NCBI GenBank assembly: GCA_019113745.1
Contig: DXGV01000007.1
Location: forward strand, 1 to 54,042
Direction of reading: 5' to 3'
DNA: 54,042 bases
From: Candidatus Blautia intestinavium
Lineage (GTDB): Bacteria; Bacillota; Clostridia; Lachnospirales; Lachnospiraceae
Shown here: piece after piece, positions 16,152 to 26,965 of the stretch
Numbering within the stretch: the first letter of the stretch is position 1
How the letters are laid out: each line of letters starts with the position of its first letter
The notes under the pieces: generated by a model
What the model saw: only the letters and a program-made list of their open reading frames with translations
Databases searched by the model: none
What the model was told of the DNA's origin: nothing
Made by a program: the position numbers and the translations under genes

Positions 16152-17528
16152 ATGGCGGATTTAAAGGAAGCCTGCGGCGTATTTGGAATTTACGATCTTG
16201 ACGGGGGAAATGTAGTTCCCTCTGTGTATTACGGCCTGACCGCCCTGCAGCACCGGGGGCAGGAGTCCTGCGGACTGGCGGTATCAAAGACAGACGGAGA
16301 AATCGGAAATATACAGTTTCATAAAGACCTGGGACTGGTCAGCGAAGTTTTCAGGAAGGATACCCTGGAAAAAATGTCCGGAGACATCGGCATCGGCCAT
16401 GTCCGTTATTCTACTACCGGAGCGTCTGTAGCGGAGAATGCTCAGCCTCTGGTGTTGTCTTATATCAAGGGAACCCTTGCGCTGGCCCATAATGGAAACC
16501 TGGTCAATACCCGGGAACTGAAGTGGGAGCTGATCCAGAACGGAGCGATTTTTCATACGACTACGGATTCGGAAGTAATTGCTTTTCACATTGCCCGGGA
16601 GCGTGTACATTCCAAATCTGTGGAAGAAGCCATACTGAAAACAGCCAGGAAACTGAGAGGCGCCTACGGGCTGGTGGTCATGAGCCCGAGAAAGCTGATC
16701 GGTCTTCGCGATCCATTTGGATTAAAACCTCTCTGTCTTGGCAGGAGGGGAAATACTTATGTGCTGGCTTCGGAAAGCTGTGCTCTCGCTTCGGTGGGCG
16801 CAGAGTTCATCCGTGATGTGGAGCCAGGAGAAATGGTGACGATTTCCAGAAACGGAGTGGAATCCAATAAAGAGCTGAGTACGGAAAAACATGCTCACTG
16901 CGTTTTTGAATACATTTATTTTGCCCGTCTGGACAGCGTTCTGGATGGAGTAGGCGTTTATGACGCCAGGATCCGTGGAGGAAAGTCTCTGGCAAAATCC
17001 TATCCGGTAGAGGCGGATCTGGTGACAGGCGTACCGGAGTCCGGCATTCCGGCGGCAAAGGGCTTTTCTGAAGCCTCGGGCATTCCCTTCGGTCTTGCCT
17101 TTTATAAAAACAGCTATATCGGAAGAACCTTTATCAAGCCTACCCAGAAGGAGCGGGAATCCAGCGTTCATATGAAGCTCAGTGTTCTGGATTCCGTGGT
17201 AAAGGGGAAAAGGATCGTTCTGGTAGACGATTCCATTGTAAGGGGAACGACTATTGCCAATCTGATCCATATGCTGAAAAAGGCCGGGGCACTGGAAGTA
17301 CATGTGAGAATCTGCTCGCCGCCTTTTCTGTATCCCTGCTATTTCGGGACAGACGTTCCCTCCAACGATCAGCTCATCGCTTCCAGCCATACCACGGAGG
17401 AGATACGGCAGATGATCGGCGCAGATTCCCTCGGATATATGAAAATAGATTATCTGGAAGGCATGGCAGGCGGACTTCCTTTGTGCAAGGCATGTTTTGA
17501 CGGAAAATATCCCATGGATGTAGAGTAA
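16152..17528 (+). CDS. purF: amidophosphoribosyltransferase (glutamine PRPP amidotransferase)
   Basis: A 458-residue first enzyme of purine synthesis, transferring glutamine amide nitrogen to PRPP. Met1-Ala7 is a short propeptide and C8 of CGVFGI is the glutaminase nucleophile. The PRPP loop is VLVDDSIVRGTT. Cys residues in HCVFEY, ICSPPF/YPCYF and the C-terminal CKAC fit the iron-sulfur-cluster type known from Bacillus. A longer frame opens at 16107, but that codon lies in the leader terminator; AGGAGG at 16135-16140 supports ATG 16152. It is a single gene preceded by a glutamine-type leader; purF standing apart from other pur genes is notable. Confidence 0.95.
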   Translation: MADLKEACGVFGIYDLDGGNVVPSVYYGLTALQHRGQESCGLAVSKTDGEIGNIQFHKDLGLVSEVFRKDTLEKMSGDIGIGHVRYSTTGASVAENAQPLVLSYIKGTLALAHNGNLVNTRELKWELIQNGAIFHTTTDSEVIAFHIARERVHSKSVEEAILKTARKLRGAYGLVVMSPRKLIGLRDPFGLKPLCLGRRGNTYVLASESCALASVGAEFIRDVEPGEMVTISRNGVESNKELSTEKHAHCVFEYIYFARLDSVLDGVGVYDARIRGGKSLAKSYPVEADLVTGVPESGIPAAKGFSEASGIPFGLAFYKNSYIGRTFIKPTQKERESSVHMKLSVLDSVVKGKRIVLVDDSIVRGTTIANLIHMLKKAGALEVHVRICSPPFLYPCYFGTDVPSNDQLIASSHTTEEIRQMIGADSLGYMKIDYLEGMAGGLPLCKACFDGKYPMDVE

Positions 17529-17546
17529 AATTGGAGAAATTTCATA

Positions 17547-17661
17547 TTTACAAATGAAAAAAAATAGGTTATAGTATTGGACATATTGAAGATCGTGCTG
17601 AACTGACAAGGGCGTCAGAAACCGGAGAAGGGATTTTTTCCGGATTTCTGGCGCCTTTTTC
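17547..17661 (+). promoter_or_regulatory. pyrG-gltBD promoter and antitermination leader
   Basis: TTTACA (17547-17552), 17 bp, TATAGT (17570-17575), and predicted start near 17582. A hairpin CTGAC/GTCAG with hexaloop AAGGGC spans 17603-17618. Its GGCGTCAG is reused as the 5' arm of a long terminator ending in CTGGCGCC plus TTTTT (17611-17661). About 20 bases precede the hairpin, and no second hexaloop hairpin is visible in them. The initially transcribed sequence does not look like the CTP-sensing GGGCU start of Bacillus pyrG. Confidence 0.78.
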
Positions 17662-17738
17662 TATTTTTAGGGAAAAACAGATCAGCAGGACGCAGAGTTT
17701 TCTGCAAGCATAATGTTACATGGAGGAGGAAATCGGTA

Positions 17739-19364
17739 ATGGCAGTAAAGTATGTTTTTGTGACGGGAGGAGTTGTCTCCGGTCTGGGAAAGGGGATCAC
17801 GGCGGCCTCCCTGGGAAGACTTCTGAAGGCCAGAGGCTATCAGGTGACCATGCAGAAATTCGACCCCTATATCAACATCGACCCGGGCACCATGAACCCT
17901 ATACAGCATGGCGAAGTTTTCGTAACAGACGACGGGACGGAGACAGATCTGGATCTGGGACATTATGAACGTTTTATTGATGAAAGCCTGGATAAAAATT
18001 CCAATGTGACAACAGGGAAAATATACTGGTCCGTTCTTCAGAAAGAGCGTCATGGAGATTTCGGGGGAGGCACTGTTCAGGTGATCCCTCATATCACAAA
18101 TGAGATCAAAAGCCGGTTTTACCGGGCAAAATCTCCGGATGAAGAGAGAATCGCCATTATTGAGGTAGGAGGAACAGTAGGAGATATTGAAAGCCAGCCC
18201 TTTCTGGAGGCGATCCGGCAGTTTCAGCACGAAGTAGGACAGGACAACGCGGCACTGATCCATGTGACGCTGATCCCATATCTGAAAGCATCCGGCGAAA
18301 TGAAAACAAAGCCTACCCAGGCCAGTGTAAAAGAACTGCAGGGAATGGGGATCCAGCCGGATGTGCTTGTATGCAGGAGCGAATATCCGCTGACCGAGGA
18401 GATCAGAGAAAAGATTGCTCTGTTCTGCAATGTTCCGGTTACCCATGTCCTTCAGAATCTGGATGTGGAATATCTTTACGAGGCGCCTCTTGCCATGGAG
18501 AGGGAAAAGCTGGCGGATGTAGTTCTGGAAACCCTCCGTCTGGAAAACAGAAAACCGGATCTTACAGACTGGCAGGAAATGGTAAAGAACCTGAGAAACC
18601 CGGAAGGCTCTGTAAATATTGCCATGGTAGGGAAATACACACAGCTTCACGACGCTTATTTAAGCGTAGTGGAGGCATTGAAACACGGAGGAATCTCCTG
18701 CAGGGCAAAAGTGGAGATCACCTGGGTGGACTCCGAGGAACTGAACGAGAAAAACCTGGATCAGGTCCTTCACGCGGCGGATGGAATCCTTGTTCCGGGC
18801 GGATTTGGAAACCGGGGAACAGAGGGAATGATCCTGGCAGCCCAGTATGCCAGAACACATAAGATCCCTTACCTTGGAATCTGCCTGGGAATGCAGATGG
18901 CCATTGTGGAATTCGCCCGACATGTGCTGGGATATGAAGACGCCAACAGCATAGAACTGGATCCGTCTACAAAGCATCCGGTGATCGCTCTGATGCCGGA
19001 TCAGGAAAGCGTGGAGGATCTGGGAGGAACCCTGAGACTGGGAAGCTATCCCTGTGTCCTTACAGACGGCTCCAGAGCATATGAGCTTTTCGGGAAAAAA
19101 GAGATAGAGGAGCGCCACAGACATCGCTATGAGGTTAATAATGCTTTTCGGGGAGAGCTTTCCCAGAAGGGCATGAACATAGCGGGCACATCTCCGGACG
19201 GACACATTGTGGAGATGATAGAGATCAAAGATCACCCGTTTTACGAGGGAACCCAGGGGCATCCGGAATTTAAGTCCCGCCCCAACCATGCGCACCCTCT
19301 GTTTCGGGGATTTGTATGTGCTGCTGTGACATATCGGAGAGAGAGATCAGGAGAGAAAGGATGA
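17739..19364 (+). CDS. pyrG: CTP synthase (glutamine-hydrolysing)
   Basis: A 541-residue enzyme converting UTP to CTP with glutamine as nitrogen donor. The N-terminal synthetase domain contains the P-loop-like [11 protein letters not shown] at residues 9-19. The C-terminal class I glutaminase domain contains the nucleophile Cys in GICLGMQ and the His-Glu pair in [15 protein letters not shown] precedes ATG 17739. Its stop codon overlaps the gltB start (ATGA at 19361-19364), so it is translationally coupled to glutamate synthase, an arrangement that groups glutamine consumers. The leader carries the ANTAR-like hairpin and terminator. Confidence 0.96.
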   Translation: MAVKYVFVTGGVVSGLGKGITAASLGRLLKARGYQVTMQKFDPYINIDPGTMNPIQHGEVFVTDDGTETDLDLGHYERFIDESLDKNSNVTTGKIYWSVLQKERHGDFGGGTVQVIPHITNEIKSRFYRAKSPDEERIAIIEVGGTVGDIESQPFLEAIRQFQHEVGQDNAALIHVTLIPYLKASGEMKTKPTQASVKELQGMGIQPDVLVCRSEYPLTEEIREKIALFCNVPVTHVLQNLDVEYLYEAPLAMEREKLADVVLETLRLENRKPDLTDWQEMVKNLRNPEGSVNIAMVGKYTQLHDAYLSVVEALKHGGISCRAKVEITWVDSEELNEKNLDQVLHAADGILVPGGFGNRGTEGMILAAQYARTHKIPYLGICLGMQMAIVEFARHVLGYEDANSIELDPSTKHPVIALMPDQESVEDLGGTLRLGSYPCVLTDGSRAYELFGKKEIEERHRHRYEVNNAFRGELSQKGMNIAGTSPDGHIVEMIEIKDHPFYEGTQGHPEFKSRPNHAHPLFRGFVCAAVTYRRERSGEKG

Positions 19365-22300
19365 AAAGGATGAAAGAAGCGAGAAGAGAAGCCCGGGGAC
19401 TTTACCGTCCCGAATTTGAGCATGATAACTGCGGTATTGGAGCAGTTGTGAATATTAAAGGCAAAAAAACCCACGAAACAGTTGCAAACGCTTTGAGAAT
19501 CGTAGAGCATCTGGAACACAGAGCCGGAAAAGACGCGGAGGGAAAGACCGGAGACGGAGTGGGGATCCTTCTCCAGATCTCTCATAAATTCTTCAAAAAA
19601 GCCTGCAAAAAGGAAGGCTTTGATATCGGTCAGGAAAGGGAATATGGAATCGCCCAGTTTTTCTTTCCCCAGCACGAGATAAGAAGAGCCCAGGCGAAAA
19701 AGATGTTCGAGATCATTATCCAGAAGGAAGGGCTGAAACTTCTGGGCTGGAGAACAGTTCCTGTGATCCCGGAAGTTCTGGGCCATAAGGCAAGAGAATG
19801 TATGCCCTATATCATGCAGGCGTTTATCGAAAAGCCCCAGGATGTGGAAAAAGGAATTGATTTTGACCGCCGGCTGTATATCGCCCGCCGTGAATTCGAG
19901 CAGAGCAACGACAATACCTATGTGGTATCTATGAGCAGCAGGACTATCGTCTATAAAGGAATGTTTCTGGTAGGCCAGCTCCGTACCTTCTTTGAAGATC
20001 TTCAGAACCCGGATTATGAATCAGCCATTGCCATGGTACACTCCCGGTTCAGCACCAATACCAATCCAAGCTGGGAGAGAGCGCATCCCAACCGCTTTAT
20101 CGTTCACAACGGCGAGATCAATACGATCCGGGGAAACGCGGACAAAATGCTGGCAAGGGAAGAAAATATGGAATCTCCTTATCTGAAGGGGCAGCTTCAT
20201 AAAGTCCTTCCCGTAGTCAACCGGAGCGGTTCCGACTCCGCGATGCTTGACAATACTCTGGAATTTCTTGTGATGAGCGGCATGGATCTGCCGCTGGCGG
20301 TGATGATCACCATTCCGGAGCCCTGGGCCAACAACGATACCATTTCCCAGGAAAAAAGAGATTTTTATCAGTATTACGCTACAATGATGGAACCCTGGGA
20401 CGGTCCGGCGTCTATTCTGTTCTCTGACGGAGACGTAATGGGAGCGGTACTGGACAGAAACGGCCTTCGTCCTTCCCGATACTATATCACTTCGGACGGC
20501 TATGTGATCCTTTCCTCGGAAGTAGGGGTGCTGCCGGTGCCGGAAGAGAAAATCGTCCTGAAGGAACGCCTCCATCCAGGCAAAATGCTTCTGGTGGATA
20601 CGGTTCAGGGAAAAGTGATCGACGATAACGAACTGAAAGAAAAATATGCCCGGATGCAGCCATATGGAGAATGGCTGAACAGCAACCTGGTATGTCTGAA
20701 AGACATTAAAATCCCGAATATCCGTATGGAGGAATACACCGAGGAGCAGCGGGCACGTCTGCAGAAGGCGTTTGGATACACTTATGAACAGTACAGGACG
20801 TCTATCCGCAACATGGCCTTAAATGGAAGCGAAAGCATCGGAGCCATGGGTATCGACACTCCTCTGGCAGTGCTTTCTCATCAGCATCGCCCGTTGTTTG
20901 ATTATTTTAAGCAGCTTTTCGCACAGGTAACGAATCCTCCTATTGATTCCATCCGTGAAGAAATCGTTACCTCTACCAGCGTCTATGCGGGAAAGGACGG
21001 AAACCTTCTTGTTCAGAAGCCGGAAAACTGTAAGGTCCTGAAAATTGTTCATCCGATTCTGACCAATACGGATATGCTGAAAATCAAGAACATGAAGCAG
21101 GACGGCTTCCAGGTGGCGGTGGTTTCCACTCTGTATTATAAGAGCACCAAATTGGAAAGAGCTATCGACCGGCTTTTTGTAGAGGTCGACAAAGCCTTCC
21201 GGGAAGGAGCGAATATTCTTGTTCTTTCCGACAGAGGGGTTGACGAGAATCATATGCCTATCCCGTCGCTGCTGGCCGTGTCGGCAGTGCACCAGCACCT
21301 TGTAAAAACAAAGAAGAGCACTTCCCTCGCCATTATCCTGGAATCCGGAGAGCCCAGAGAAGTCCATCACTTCGCAACGCTTCTGGGATACGGCGCAAGC
21401 GCGATCAATCCGTATCTGGCGCTGGAAACGATCCGGGAACTGATCGATAATCACATGCTGGATAAAGATTATTATGCGGCTGTAGAGGATTATAATCATG
21501 CGGTCTTAAGCGGAATTACAAAGATCGCATCCAAGATGGGAATTTCTACGATACAGTCTTATCAGGGATCGCAGATTTTTGAAGCTATCGGTATTTCCCA
21601 GGACGTGATCGATAAATACTTTACAGGCACGGTCAGCCGTGTGGGCGGAATTACCCTGGAAGACATTGAAGATAATGTGGAGAAGCTTCATTCTGAGGCG
21701 TTCGACCCTCTGGGTCTGGCAACAGATCTTACCCTGGACAGCGTAGGCGCCCACAAAATGAGAAGCCAGGGAGAAGAACATAAATATAATCCGCAGACGA
21801 TTCATCTTCTTCAGGAGTCTACAAAGCAGGGAAATTACGAAATGTTTAAAGAATATACCCGCCTTGTGGATGAAGAGAGCAGAGGAAGCTTAAGAGGGCT
21901 GATGGATTTCCGGTACGCAAAGACCCCGGTTCCGCTGGAAGAAGTAGAAAGTGTAGATGAGATCGTAAAAAGATTTAAAACAGGAGCCATGTCCTACGGA
22001 TCGATTTCCCAGGAAGCCCATGAAACTCTGGCTATTGCCATGAATCATCTGCACGGTAAGTCAAACACAGGAGAGGGCGGGGAAAGTGATGAAAGAATCG
22101 ACTCTGCCGGAACAGAAAACGACCGCTGTTCCGCGATTAAACAGGTAGCCAGCGGACGGTTCGGAGTGACCAGCCGCTATCTGGTGTCTGCACGGGAGAT
22201 CCAGATTAAGATGGCGCAGGGAGCAAAACCTGGCGAAGGCGGACATCTTCCGGCAAAAAAAGTATATCCCTGGATCGCAAAAACCCGTCACTCCACTCCG

Positions 22301-23914
22301 GGAGTCAGCCTGATCTCCCCGCCGCCGCACCATGATATTTATTCTATCGAGGATCTGGCGCAGCTTATCTACGATCTGAAGAACGCCAACAAGTACGCGG
22401 ATATTTCGGTAAAGCTTGTTTCCGAAGCAGGGGTGGGAACAGTTGCCGCCGGCGTTGCCAAGGCCGGCGCACAGACGGTTCTGATTTCCGGCTATGACGG
22501 AGGCACGGGAGCCGCTCCAAGGAGTTCCATCCATAATGCAGGACTTCCCTGGGAGCTGGGACTTTCCGAAACCCACCAGACTCTTCTGATGAACGGACTG
22601 AGAAACCGTGTCCGCATCGAGACAGACGGAAAGCTGATGAGCGGACGGGACGTTGCCATTGCGGCGCTTCTTGGAGCCGAGGAATTCGGATTTGCCACAG
22701 CGCCTCTTGTAACCATGGGATGCGTGATGATGCGTGTCTGCAATCTGGATACCTGCCCGGTGGGCGTGGCTACCCAGAATCCGGAACTTCGGAAGCGTTT
22801 TCGCGGAAAACCGGAGTATGTGGAGAACTTTATGAGATTTATCGCCCAGGAGCTGAGAGAATATATGGCAAAGCTGGGAGTGCGCACGGTAGACGAGATG
22901 GTAGGGCGTACCGATCTTCTGAAGGCTTCAGACAGAGAAGAGCCTCATAAGGGGAAGGTGGATCTTGGCGCGATCCTGAATAATCCCTATGCCGGAAAGG
23001 GGCAGAAAGTGACTTTTGATCCAAAAGCGGAATATCATTTCGGTCTGGAGAAGACCCTGGATGAAAAGGTTCTGCTGAAGAAATGTGAGAAGGCCATTTC
23101 CAGTGGAGAGCATGTGGAGATCAGTGTGGACGTAACAAATACAGACAGAACCTTCGGAACGATTCTGGGAGCGGAGATCACACGGAAAACAAAAACAGGG
23201 CTTCCGGAAGATACGATTGTTGTAAACTGCAAAGGCGCAGGCGGGCAGAGTTTCGGCGCTTTTATCCCCAAAGGGCTTACCCTGAAGCTGACAGGCGACA
23301 GCAACGATTACTTCGGCAAGGGACTTTCCGGAGGAAAGCTGATCGTGCGGGTGCCGGAAAAATCCCGGTTTAAGGCAGAAGACAATATTATCATCGGAAA
23401 CGTGGCTCTTTACGGCGCTACCAGCGGAACCGCTTTTATCAACGGCGTGGCGGGCGAACGATTCGCAGTCCGCAATTCCGGAGCCAACGCGGTTGTGGAA
23501 GGCGTCGGCGAGCATGGCTGTGAATATATGACCGGAGGACGGGTGGTCGTCCTTGGAAGAACCGGCAAAAACTTCGCGGCAGGAATGAGCGGCGGAATCG
23601 CCTATGTACTGGATCCTCACAACAATCTGTATAAAAACCTGAACAAAGCGATGATCTCCATTGAAAAAGTGGAAAATAAATATGACAGGAAAGAACTTAA
23701 GGATCTCATCGAAGCTCATGTAGAGGCAACCGGCTCCAGCCTGGGCAAAGAGATACTGGATGATTTTGAAAATTATCTGCCCCACTTTAAGAAACTGATT
23801 CCCTACGAGTATAAAAGAATGCTTACCTTAAGCGCCAAACTGGAGGAAAAGGGCCTGACGACAGAGCAGGCGCAGATGGAAGCCTTTTATGAAAGCATTG
23901 GAGCAAAACAGTAA
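19361..23914 (+). CDS. gltB: glutamate synthase large subunit
   Basis: A 1517-residue GOGAT alpha subunit. The N-terminal 23 residues form a propeptide, giving C24 (NCGIGA) as the catalytic N-terminal Cys of the glutaminase domain. A central domain and an FMN-binding synthase domain follow, and the cluster motif [12 protein letters not shown] holds the 3Fe-4S cluster. The C-terminal domain is the glycine-rich beta-helix. It forms two glutamates from glutamine and 2-oxoglutarate. The upstream in-frame Met at 19316 lies inside pyrG; ATG 19361, with AGGAG just before it and a four-base ATGA overlap with pyrG, is preferred. gltD follows 14 bp later. Confidence 0.96.
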   Translation: MKRMKEARREARGLYRPEFEHDNCGIGAVVNIKGKKTHETVANALRIVEHLEHRAGKDAEGKTGDGVGILLQISHKFFKKACKKEGFDIGQEREYGIAQFFFPQHEIRRAQAKKMFEIIIQKEGLKLLGWRTVPVIPEVLGHKARECMPYIMQAFIEKPQDVEKGIDFDRRLYIARREFEQSNDNTYVVSMSSRTIVYKGMFLVGQLRTFFEDLQNPDYESAIAMVHSRFSTNTNPSWERAHPNRFIVHNGEINTIRGNADKMLAREENMESPYLKGQLHKVLPVVNRSGSDSAMLDNTLEFLVMSGMDLPLAVMITIPEPWANNDTISQEKRDFYQYYATMMEPWDGPASILFSDGDVMGAVLDRNGLRPSRYYITSDGYVILSSEVGVLPVPEEKIVLKERLHPGKMLLVDTVQGKVIDDNELKEKYARMQPYGEWLNSNLVCLKDIKIPNIRMEEYTEEQRARLQKAFGYTYEQYRTSIRNMALNGSESIGAMGIDTPLAVLSHQHRPLFDYFKQLFAQVTNPPIDSIREEIVTSTSVYAGKDGNLLVQKPENCKVLKIVHPILTNTDMLKIKNMKQDGFQVAVVSTLYYKSTKLERAIDRLFVEVDKAFREGANILVLSDRGVDENHMPIPSLLAVSAVHQHLVKTKKSTSLAIILESGEPREVHHFATLLGYGASAINPYLALETIRELIDNHMLDKDYYAAVEDYNHAVLSGITKIASKMGISTIQSYQGSQIFEAIGISQDVIDKYFTGTVSRVGGITLEDIEDNVEKLHSEAFDPLGLATDLTLDSVGAHKMRSQGEEHKYNPQTIHLLQESTKQGNYEMFKEYTRLVDEESRGSLRGLMDFRYAKTPVPLEEVESVDEIVKRFKTGAMSYGSISQEAHETLAIAMNHLHGKSNTGEGGESDERIDSAGTENDRCSAIKQVASGRFGVTSRYLVSAREIQIKMAQGAKPGEGGHLPAKKVYPWIAKTRHSTPGVSLISPPPHHDIYSIEDLAQLIYDLKNANKYADISVKLVSEAGVGTVAAGVAKAGAQTVLISGYDGGTGAAPRSSIHNAGLPWELGLSETHQTLLMNGLRNRVRIETDGKLMSGRDVAIAALLGAEEFGFATAPLVTMGCVMMRVCNLDTCPVGVATQNPELRKRFRGKPEYVENFMRFIAQELREYMAKLGVRTVDEMVGRTDLLKASDREEPHKGKVDLGAILNNPYAGKGQKVTFDPKAEYHFGLEKTLDEKVLLKKCEKAISSGEHVEISVDVTNTDRTFGTILGAEITRKTKTGLPEDTIVVNCKGAGGQSFGAFIPKGLTLKLTGDSNDYFGKGLSGGKLIVRVPEKSRFKAEDNIIIGNVALYGATSGTAFINGVAGERFAVRNSGANAVVEGVGEHGCEYMTGGRVVVLGRTGKNFAAGMSGGIAYVLDPHNNLYKNLNKAMISIEKVENKYDRKELKDLIEAHVEATGSSLGKEILDDFENYLPHFKKLIPYEYKRMLTLSAKLEEKGLTTEQAQMEAFYESIGAKQ

Positions 23915-23928
23915 GGAGGAAGAAAGGA

Positions 23929-25413
23929 ATGGGAAAACCAACAGGATTTTTAGAATATAAAAGAGAAACTGCGAAAGTGCTTGATCCCAAAGTCAGGATC
24001 GCTGATTTTCATGAATTCCGGACTCCAATGAGCAGGGAAAAACAAAGGCTCCAGGGGGCCCGCTGCATGGCCTGCGGCGTTCCCTTCTGCCAGTCGGGCA
24101 TGATGATCGGAGGAATGGCCTCCGGATGTCCGCTGCACAATCTGGTGCCGGAAACAAACGATCTTGTGTATACGGGAAACTGGAAGCAGGCATATCTCCG
24201 TTTAAGCAAAACCCACAGCTTTCCGGAATTTACCAGCAGGGTCTGCCCGGCTCTCTGCGAGGCCGCATGCACCTGCAACCTGAACGGCGAGCCTGTGGCT
24301 ACGAAGGATAATGAGCGGGCGATTATTGAGACGGCCTTTGAGAAAGGCTGGGTACAGCCTCGGAAGCCCAAGGTGCGCACAGGAAAAAAGATCGCGGTGA
24401 TCGGCAGCGGGCCTTCCGGGCTGGCTGCGGCACAGCAGTTAAACCGCAGAGGGCACAGCGTGACAGTGTATGAAAGAAGCGACCGTCCCGGCGGGCTTCT
24501 CCGCTACGGCATTCCCAATATGAAACTGGAAAAATCAGTTATTGACAGAAGAATAAAGCTCATGGAGGAAGAGGGCGTACAGTTTGTCCTGAATACAAAT
24601 GTAGGGAAGGATATCACGGCGGAAGAGCTTCTGAAAAAATACGACCGGGTGCTTCTTGCCTGCGGCGCTTCCAATCCCAGAGACATTCAGGTGCCGGGAA
24701 GAGAGGCGAAAGGAATTTATTTCGCGGTAGACTTTCTTGGAAAGGTGACAAAAACTCTTCTGGACAGTAATTTTGAAAAGGTTCCCTATGAGATGGCAAA
24801 GGATAAGAATGTCGTTGTCATCGGAGGCGGAGACACAGGAAACGACTGTGTGGGAACAGCAATCCGCCTGGGAGCAAAATCTGTCACCCAGCTTGAGATG
24901 ATGCCCAAGCCTCCGGTACAGAGAACAGAAAGTAATCCCTGGCCCCAGTGGCCGAGAGTGCTGAAAACGGACTACGGCCAGGAGGAAGCCATTGCTGTTT
25001 TCGGCCATGATCCCAGAGTATACCAGACTACAGTAAAGGAATTTCTTGCGGATAAAAAAGGAAATGTGTGCAAAGCTAAGCTTATAAAACTGAAAAGCCA
25101 GAAGGACGAAAAAACCGGACGTATGGCAATGGTGCCTGTGGAAGGAAGCGAGGAAGTGATCCCGGCGGATCTTGTGCTGATCGCGGCAGGATTTCTGGGA
25201 AGCCAGAAGTATGTGACAGACGCTTTTAAGGTGGCGGTAAACGCCCGAACCAACGTGGACACAAAGCCGGAGGGATACGAGACTTCCGTACCCCGGGTAT
25301 TTGCCGCGGGAGATATGAGAAGAGGCCAGTCCCTGGTAGTATGGGCGATACGCGAAGGAAGAGAAGCCGCCAGAGCAGTAGACGAATCTCTGATGGGATA
25401 TACAAACCTGTAG
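23929..25413 (+). CDS. gltD: glutamate synthase small subunit
   Basis: A 494-residue NAD(P)H-oxidising beta subunit of GOGAT. The N-terminal Cys-rich part (CMACGVPFC, then CPALCEAACTC) binds two 4Fe-4S clusters. A FAD-binding fold with GSGPSGLAAA follows near residue 157, then a second dinucleotide-binding fold with GGGDTGNDC. It passes electrons to GltB. AAGGAGG precedes ATG 23929, and the gene is the last of the pyrG-gltB-gltD operon. No obvious terminator separates it from the glnA promoter at 25488. Confidence 0.96.
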   Translation: MGKPTGFLEYKRETAKVLDPKVRIADFHEFRTPMSREKQRLQGARCMACGVPFCQSGMMIGGMASGCPLHNLVPETNDLVYTGNWKQAYLRLSKTHSFPEFTSRVCPALCEAACTCNLNGEPVATKDNERAIIETAFEKGWVQPRKPKVRTGKKIAVIGSGPSGLAAAQQLNRRGHSVTVYERSDRPGGLLRYGIPNMKLEKSVIDRRIKLMEEEGVQFVLNTNVGKDITAEELLKKYDRVLLACGASNPRDIQVPGREAKGIYFAVDFLGKVTKTLLDSNFEKVPYEMAKDKNVVVIGGGDTGNDCVGTAIRLGAKSVTQLEMMPKPPVQRTESNPWPQWPRVLKTDYGQEEAIAVFGHDPRVYQTTVKEFLADKKGNVCKAKLIKLKSQKDEKTGRMAMVPVEGSEEVIPADLVLIAAGFLGSQKYVTDAFKVAVNARTNVDTKPEGYETSVPRVFAAGDMRRGQSLVVWAIREGREAARAVDESLMGYTNL

Positions 25414-25487
25414 CTAGGTATACGCCTGCCTCTGTTCTAATGACGGGGAACGACCAGTATCCGAATGAAACATCGCCGAAAAAGCCG

Positions 25488-25577
25488 TTGACAAAGAGAA
25501 AAACGGTTGCTATAATACCTGCATGAACAAGGGCGTTCTTCTGACGGGTTCTGTCAGAAGTGCGCCTTTTTCTTTTT
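25488..25577 (+). promoter_or_regulatory. glnA promoter and antitermination leader
   Basis: TTGACA (25488-25493), 17 bp, TATAAT (25511-25516), and predicted start near 25523. A hairpin GAAC/GTTC with hexaloop AAGGGC spans 25525-25538, starting about two bases into the transcript. GGCGT from the loop and 3' arm then begins the terminator, in which CTTCTGAC pairs with GTCAGAAG and GGCGT with GCGCC, followed by TTTTTCTTTTT to 25577. Confidence 0.83.
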
Positions 25578-25600
25578 GGAAAGATTAAGGAGAGAATGAC

Positions 25601-26908
25601 ATGGGGAATTATACCAGAGAAGAAATCTTACAGATGGCTGAGGAGGAAGACGTAGAGTTTGTCCGTCTTCAGTTTACCGATATGTTCGGTGTGATCAAAA
25701 ATATCGCGGTAACGTCCAGAGAGCTTCCGAGAGCTCTGGACAACAAATGTACAGTGGACTGGACGCTGATCGCCGGGGAGGCCGGGGAAGATGAAACAGA
25801 TCTTTATCTTCATCCGGATCCGGATACCTTCACGCTTCTTCCCTGGAGGCCGCAGCAGGGAAAAGTGGCGCGTATGATCTGCGATTTGTTCTGTCCCGAC
25901 GGAACGCCTTATAAAAACAGTTCCCGCTACATTCTTAAGCGCACCGCAAAAAAGGCGGAAAAAGAAGGATATACCTGTTACATTGATCCGGAATGTGAAT
26001 TTTTCCTGTTTCACACAGACGACAACGGGATTCCCACAACCGTTACTCATGAGCAGGCAGGATATCTGGATGTAAGTCCGCTGGATCTGGGAGAAAACGC
26101 AAGGCGGGATATGGTCCTCACTCTTGAGGATATGGGTATGGAAGTGGAATCCTCTCATCACGAGAAGGCTCCGGCCCAGCACGAAATAGATTTCCGTTAC
26201 GGAGAGATCAGCAGGATCGCGGATTATATCATGACCTTCCGGATGGCAGTGCGTACGGTGGCAAAACGTCACGGGCTCCACGCCACTTTTATGCCTAAGC
26301 CCAGATCAGAGACAGCAGGCTCCGGAATGCATCTTCATTTTTCTCTGTTCCGGCAGGGAAAAAATATTTTTGACAAAACAGATGAGCCCGGCAGACTCAG
26401 CGACGAGGCATATTATTTCGTAGGCGGTCTTCTTGCCCACAGCAGGGAAATGGCGCTGATCACCAATCCTTTGGTAAATTCCTACAAACGTCTTGTACCC
26501 GGCTACGGCGCTCCTACTGAGCTTACCTGGACGGAAAACAACCAGAATTCTCTGGTAAGGATACCTGTAGGAAGAGGAGAGGAAACCAGGATCGAACTGA
26601 GAAGTCCGGACTCGGCGGCAAATCCCTATCTCGTTCTGGCAGTGTGTCTGGCGGCAGGTCTGGACGGGATCAAAAACAAGATAGCGCCGGTAAAATCGGC
26701 AAACTGCGGCGCGGAAAACCTGCCGGCGGAGAATCTTCCGGAAACTCTGAAAGAGGCCATAGATCTATTTGAGGGAAGCAGTTGGATCCGGGAGGTCCTG
26801 GGAGAAGATTTCTGCCGTCAATACGCATCGGCGAAGAAAAAAGAATGGCTGAGATACACCAGGCAGGTAACGGACTGGGAGGTTGAAGAATACCTGTACC
26901 GTCTGTAA
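25601..26908 (+). CDS. glnA: glutamine synthetase type I
   Basis: A 435-residue GSI-alpha-sized enzyme with FTDMFGVIKN in the N-terminal beta-grasp domain, active-site segments ECEFFLF, KAPAQHEIDF and AGSGMHLHFSL, and the C-terminal catalytic RIELRSPDSAANPY. It lacks the long insert of adenylylated GSI-beta enzymes, so feedback inhibition rather than adenylylation is expected. AAGGAG (25587-25592) sets ATG 25601. The ANTAR regulator gene starts 57 bp after its stop and is probably cotranscribed, suggesting that enzyme and regulator work together, much as GS does with GlnR in bacilli. That link is inference. Confidence 0.95.
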   Translation: MGNYTREEILQMAEEEDVEFVRLQFTDMFGVIKNIAVTSRELPRALDNKCTVDWTLIAGEAGEDETDLYLHPDPDTFTLLPWRPQQGKVARMICDLFCPDGTPYKNSSRYILKRTAKKAEKEGYTCYIDPECEFFLFHTDDNGIPTTVTHEQAGYLDVSPLDLGENARRDMVLTLEDMGMEVESSHHEKAPAQHEIDFRYGEISRIADYIMTFRMAVRTVAKRHGLHATFMPKPRSETAGSGMHLHFSLFRQGKNIFDKTDEPGRLSDEAYYFVGGLLAHSREMALITNPLVNSYKRLVPGYGAPTELTWTENNQNSLVRIPVGRGEETRIELRSPDSAANPYLVLAVCLAAGLDGIKNKIAPVKSANCGAENLPAENLPETLKEAIDLFEGSSWIREVLGEDFCRQYASAKKKEWLRYTRQVTDWEVEEYLYRL

Positions 26909-26965
26909 AAGCCGGGACAAAAGACAGCCGGGAGAGAAACAAGGGGAAAGAGGAGAACGGTCTTT

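Noticed and set aside
17582-17602. A first ANTAR hairpin before the pyrG hexaloop
   Set aside because: I could not fold a stem with a six-base A..G loop in these bases.
17576-17660. Bacillus-type CTP control of pyrG by GGGCU reiteration
   Set aside because: The predicted initial transcript does not begin with GGGC; the GGGC here is in a hairpin loop more than 25 bases in.
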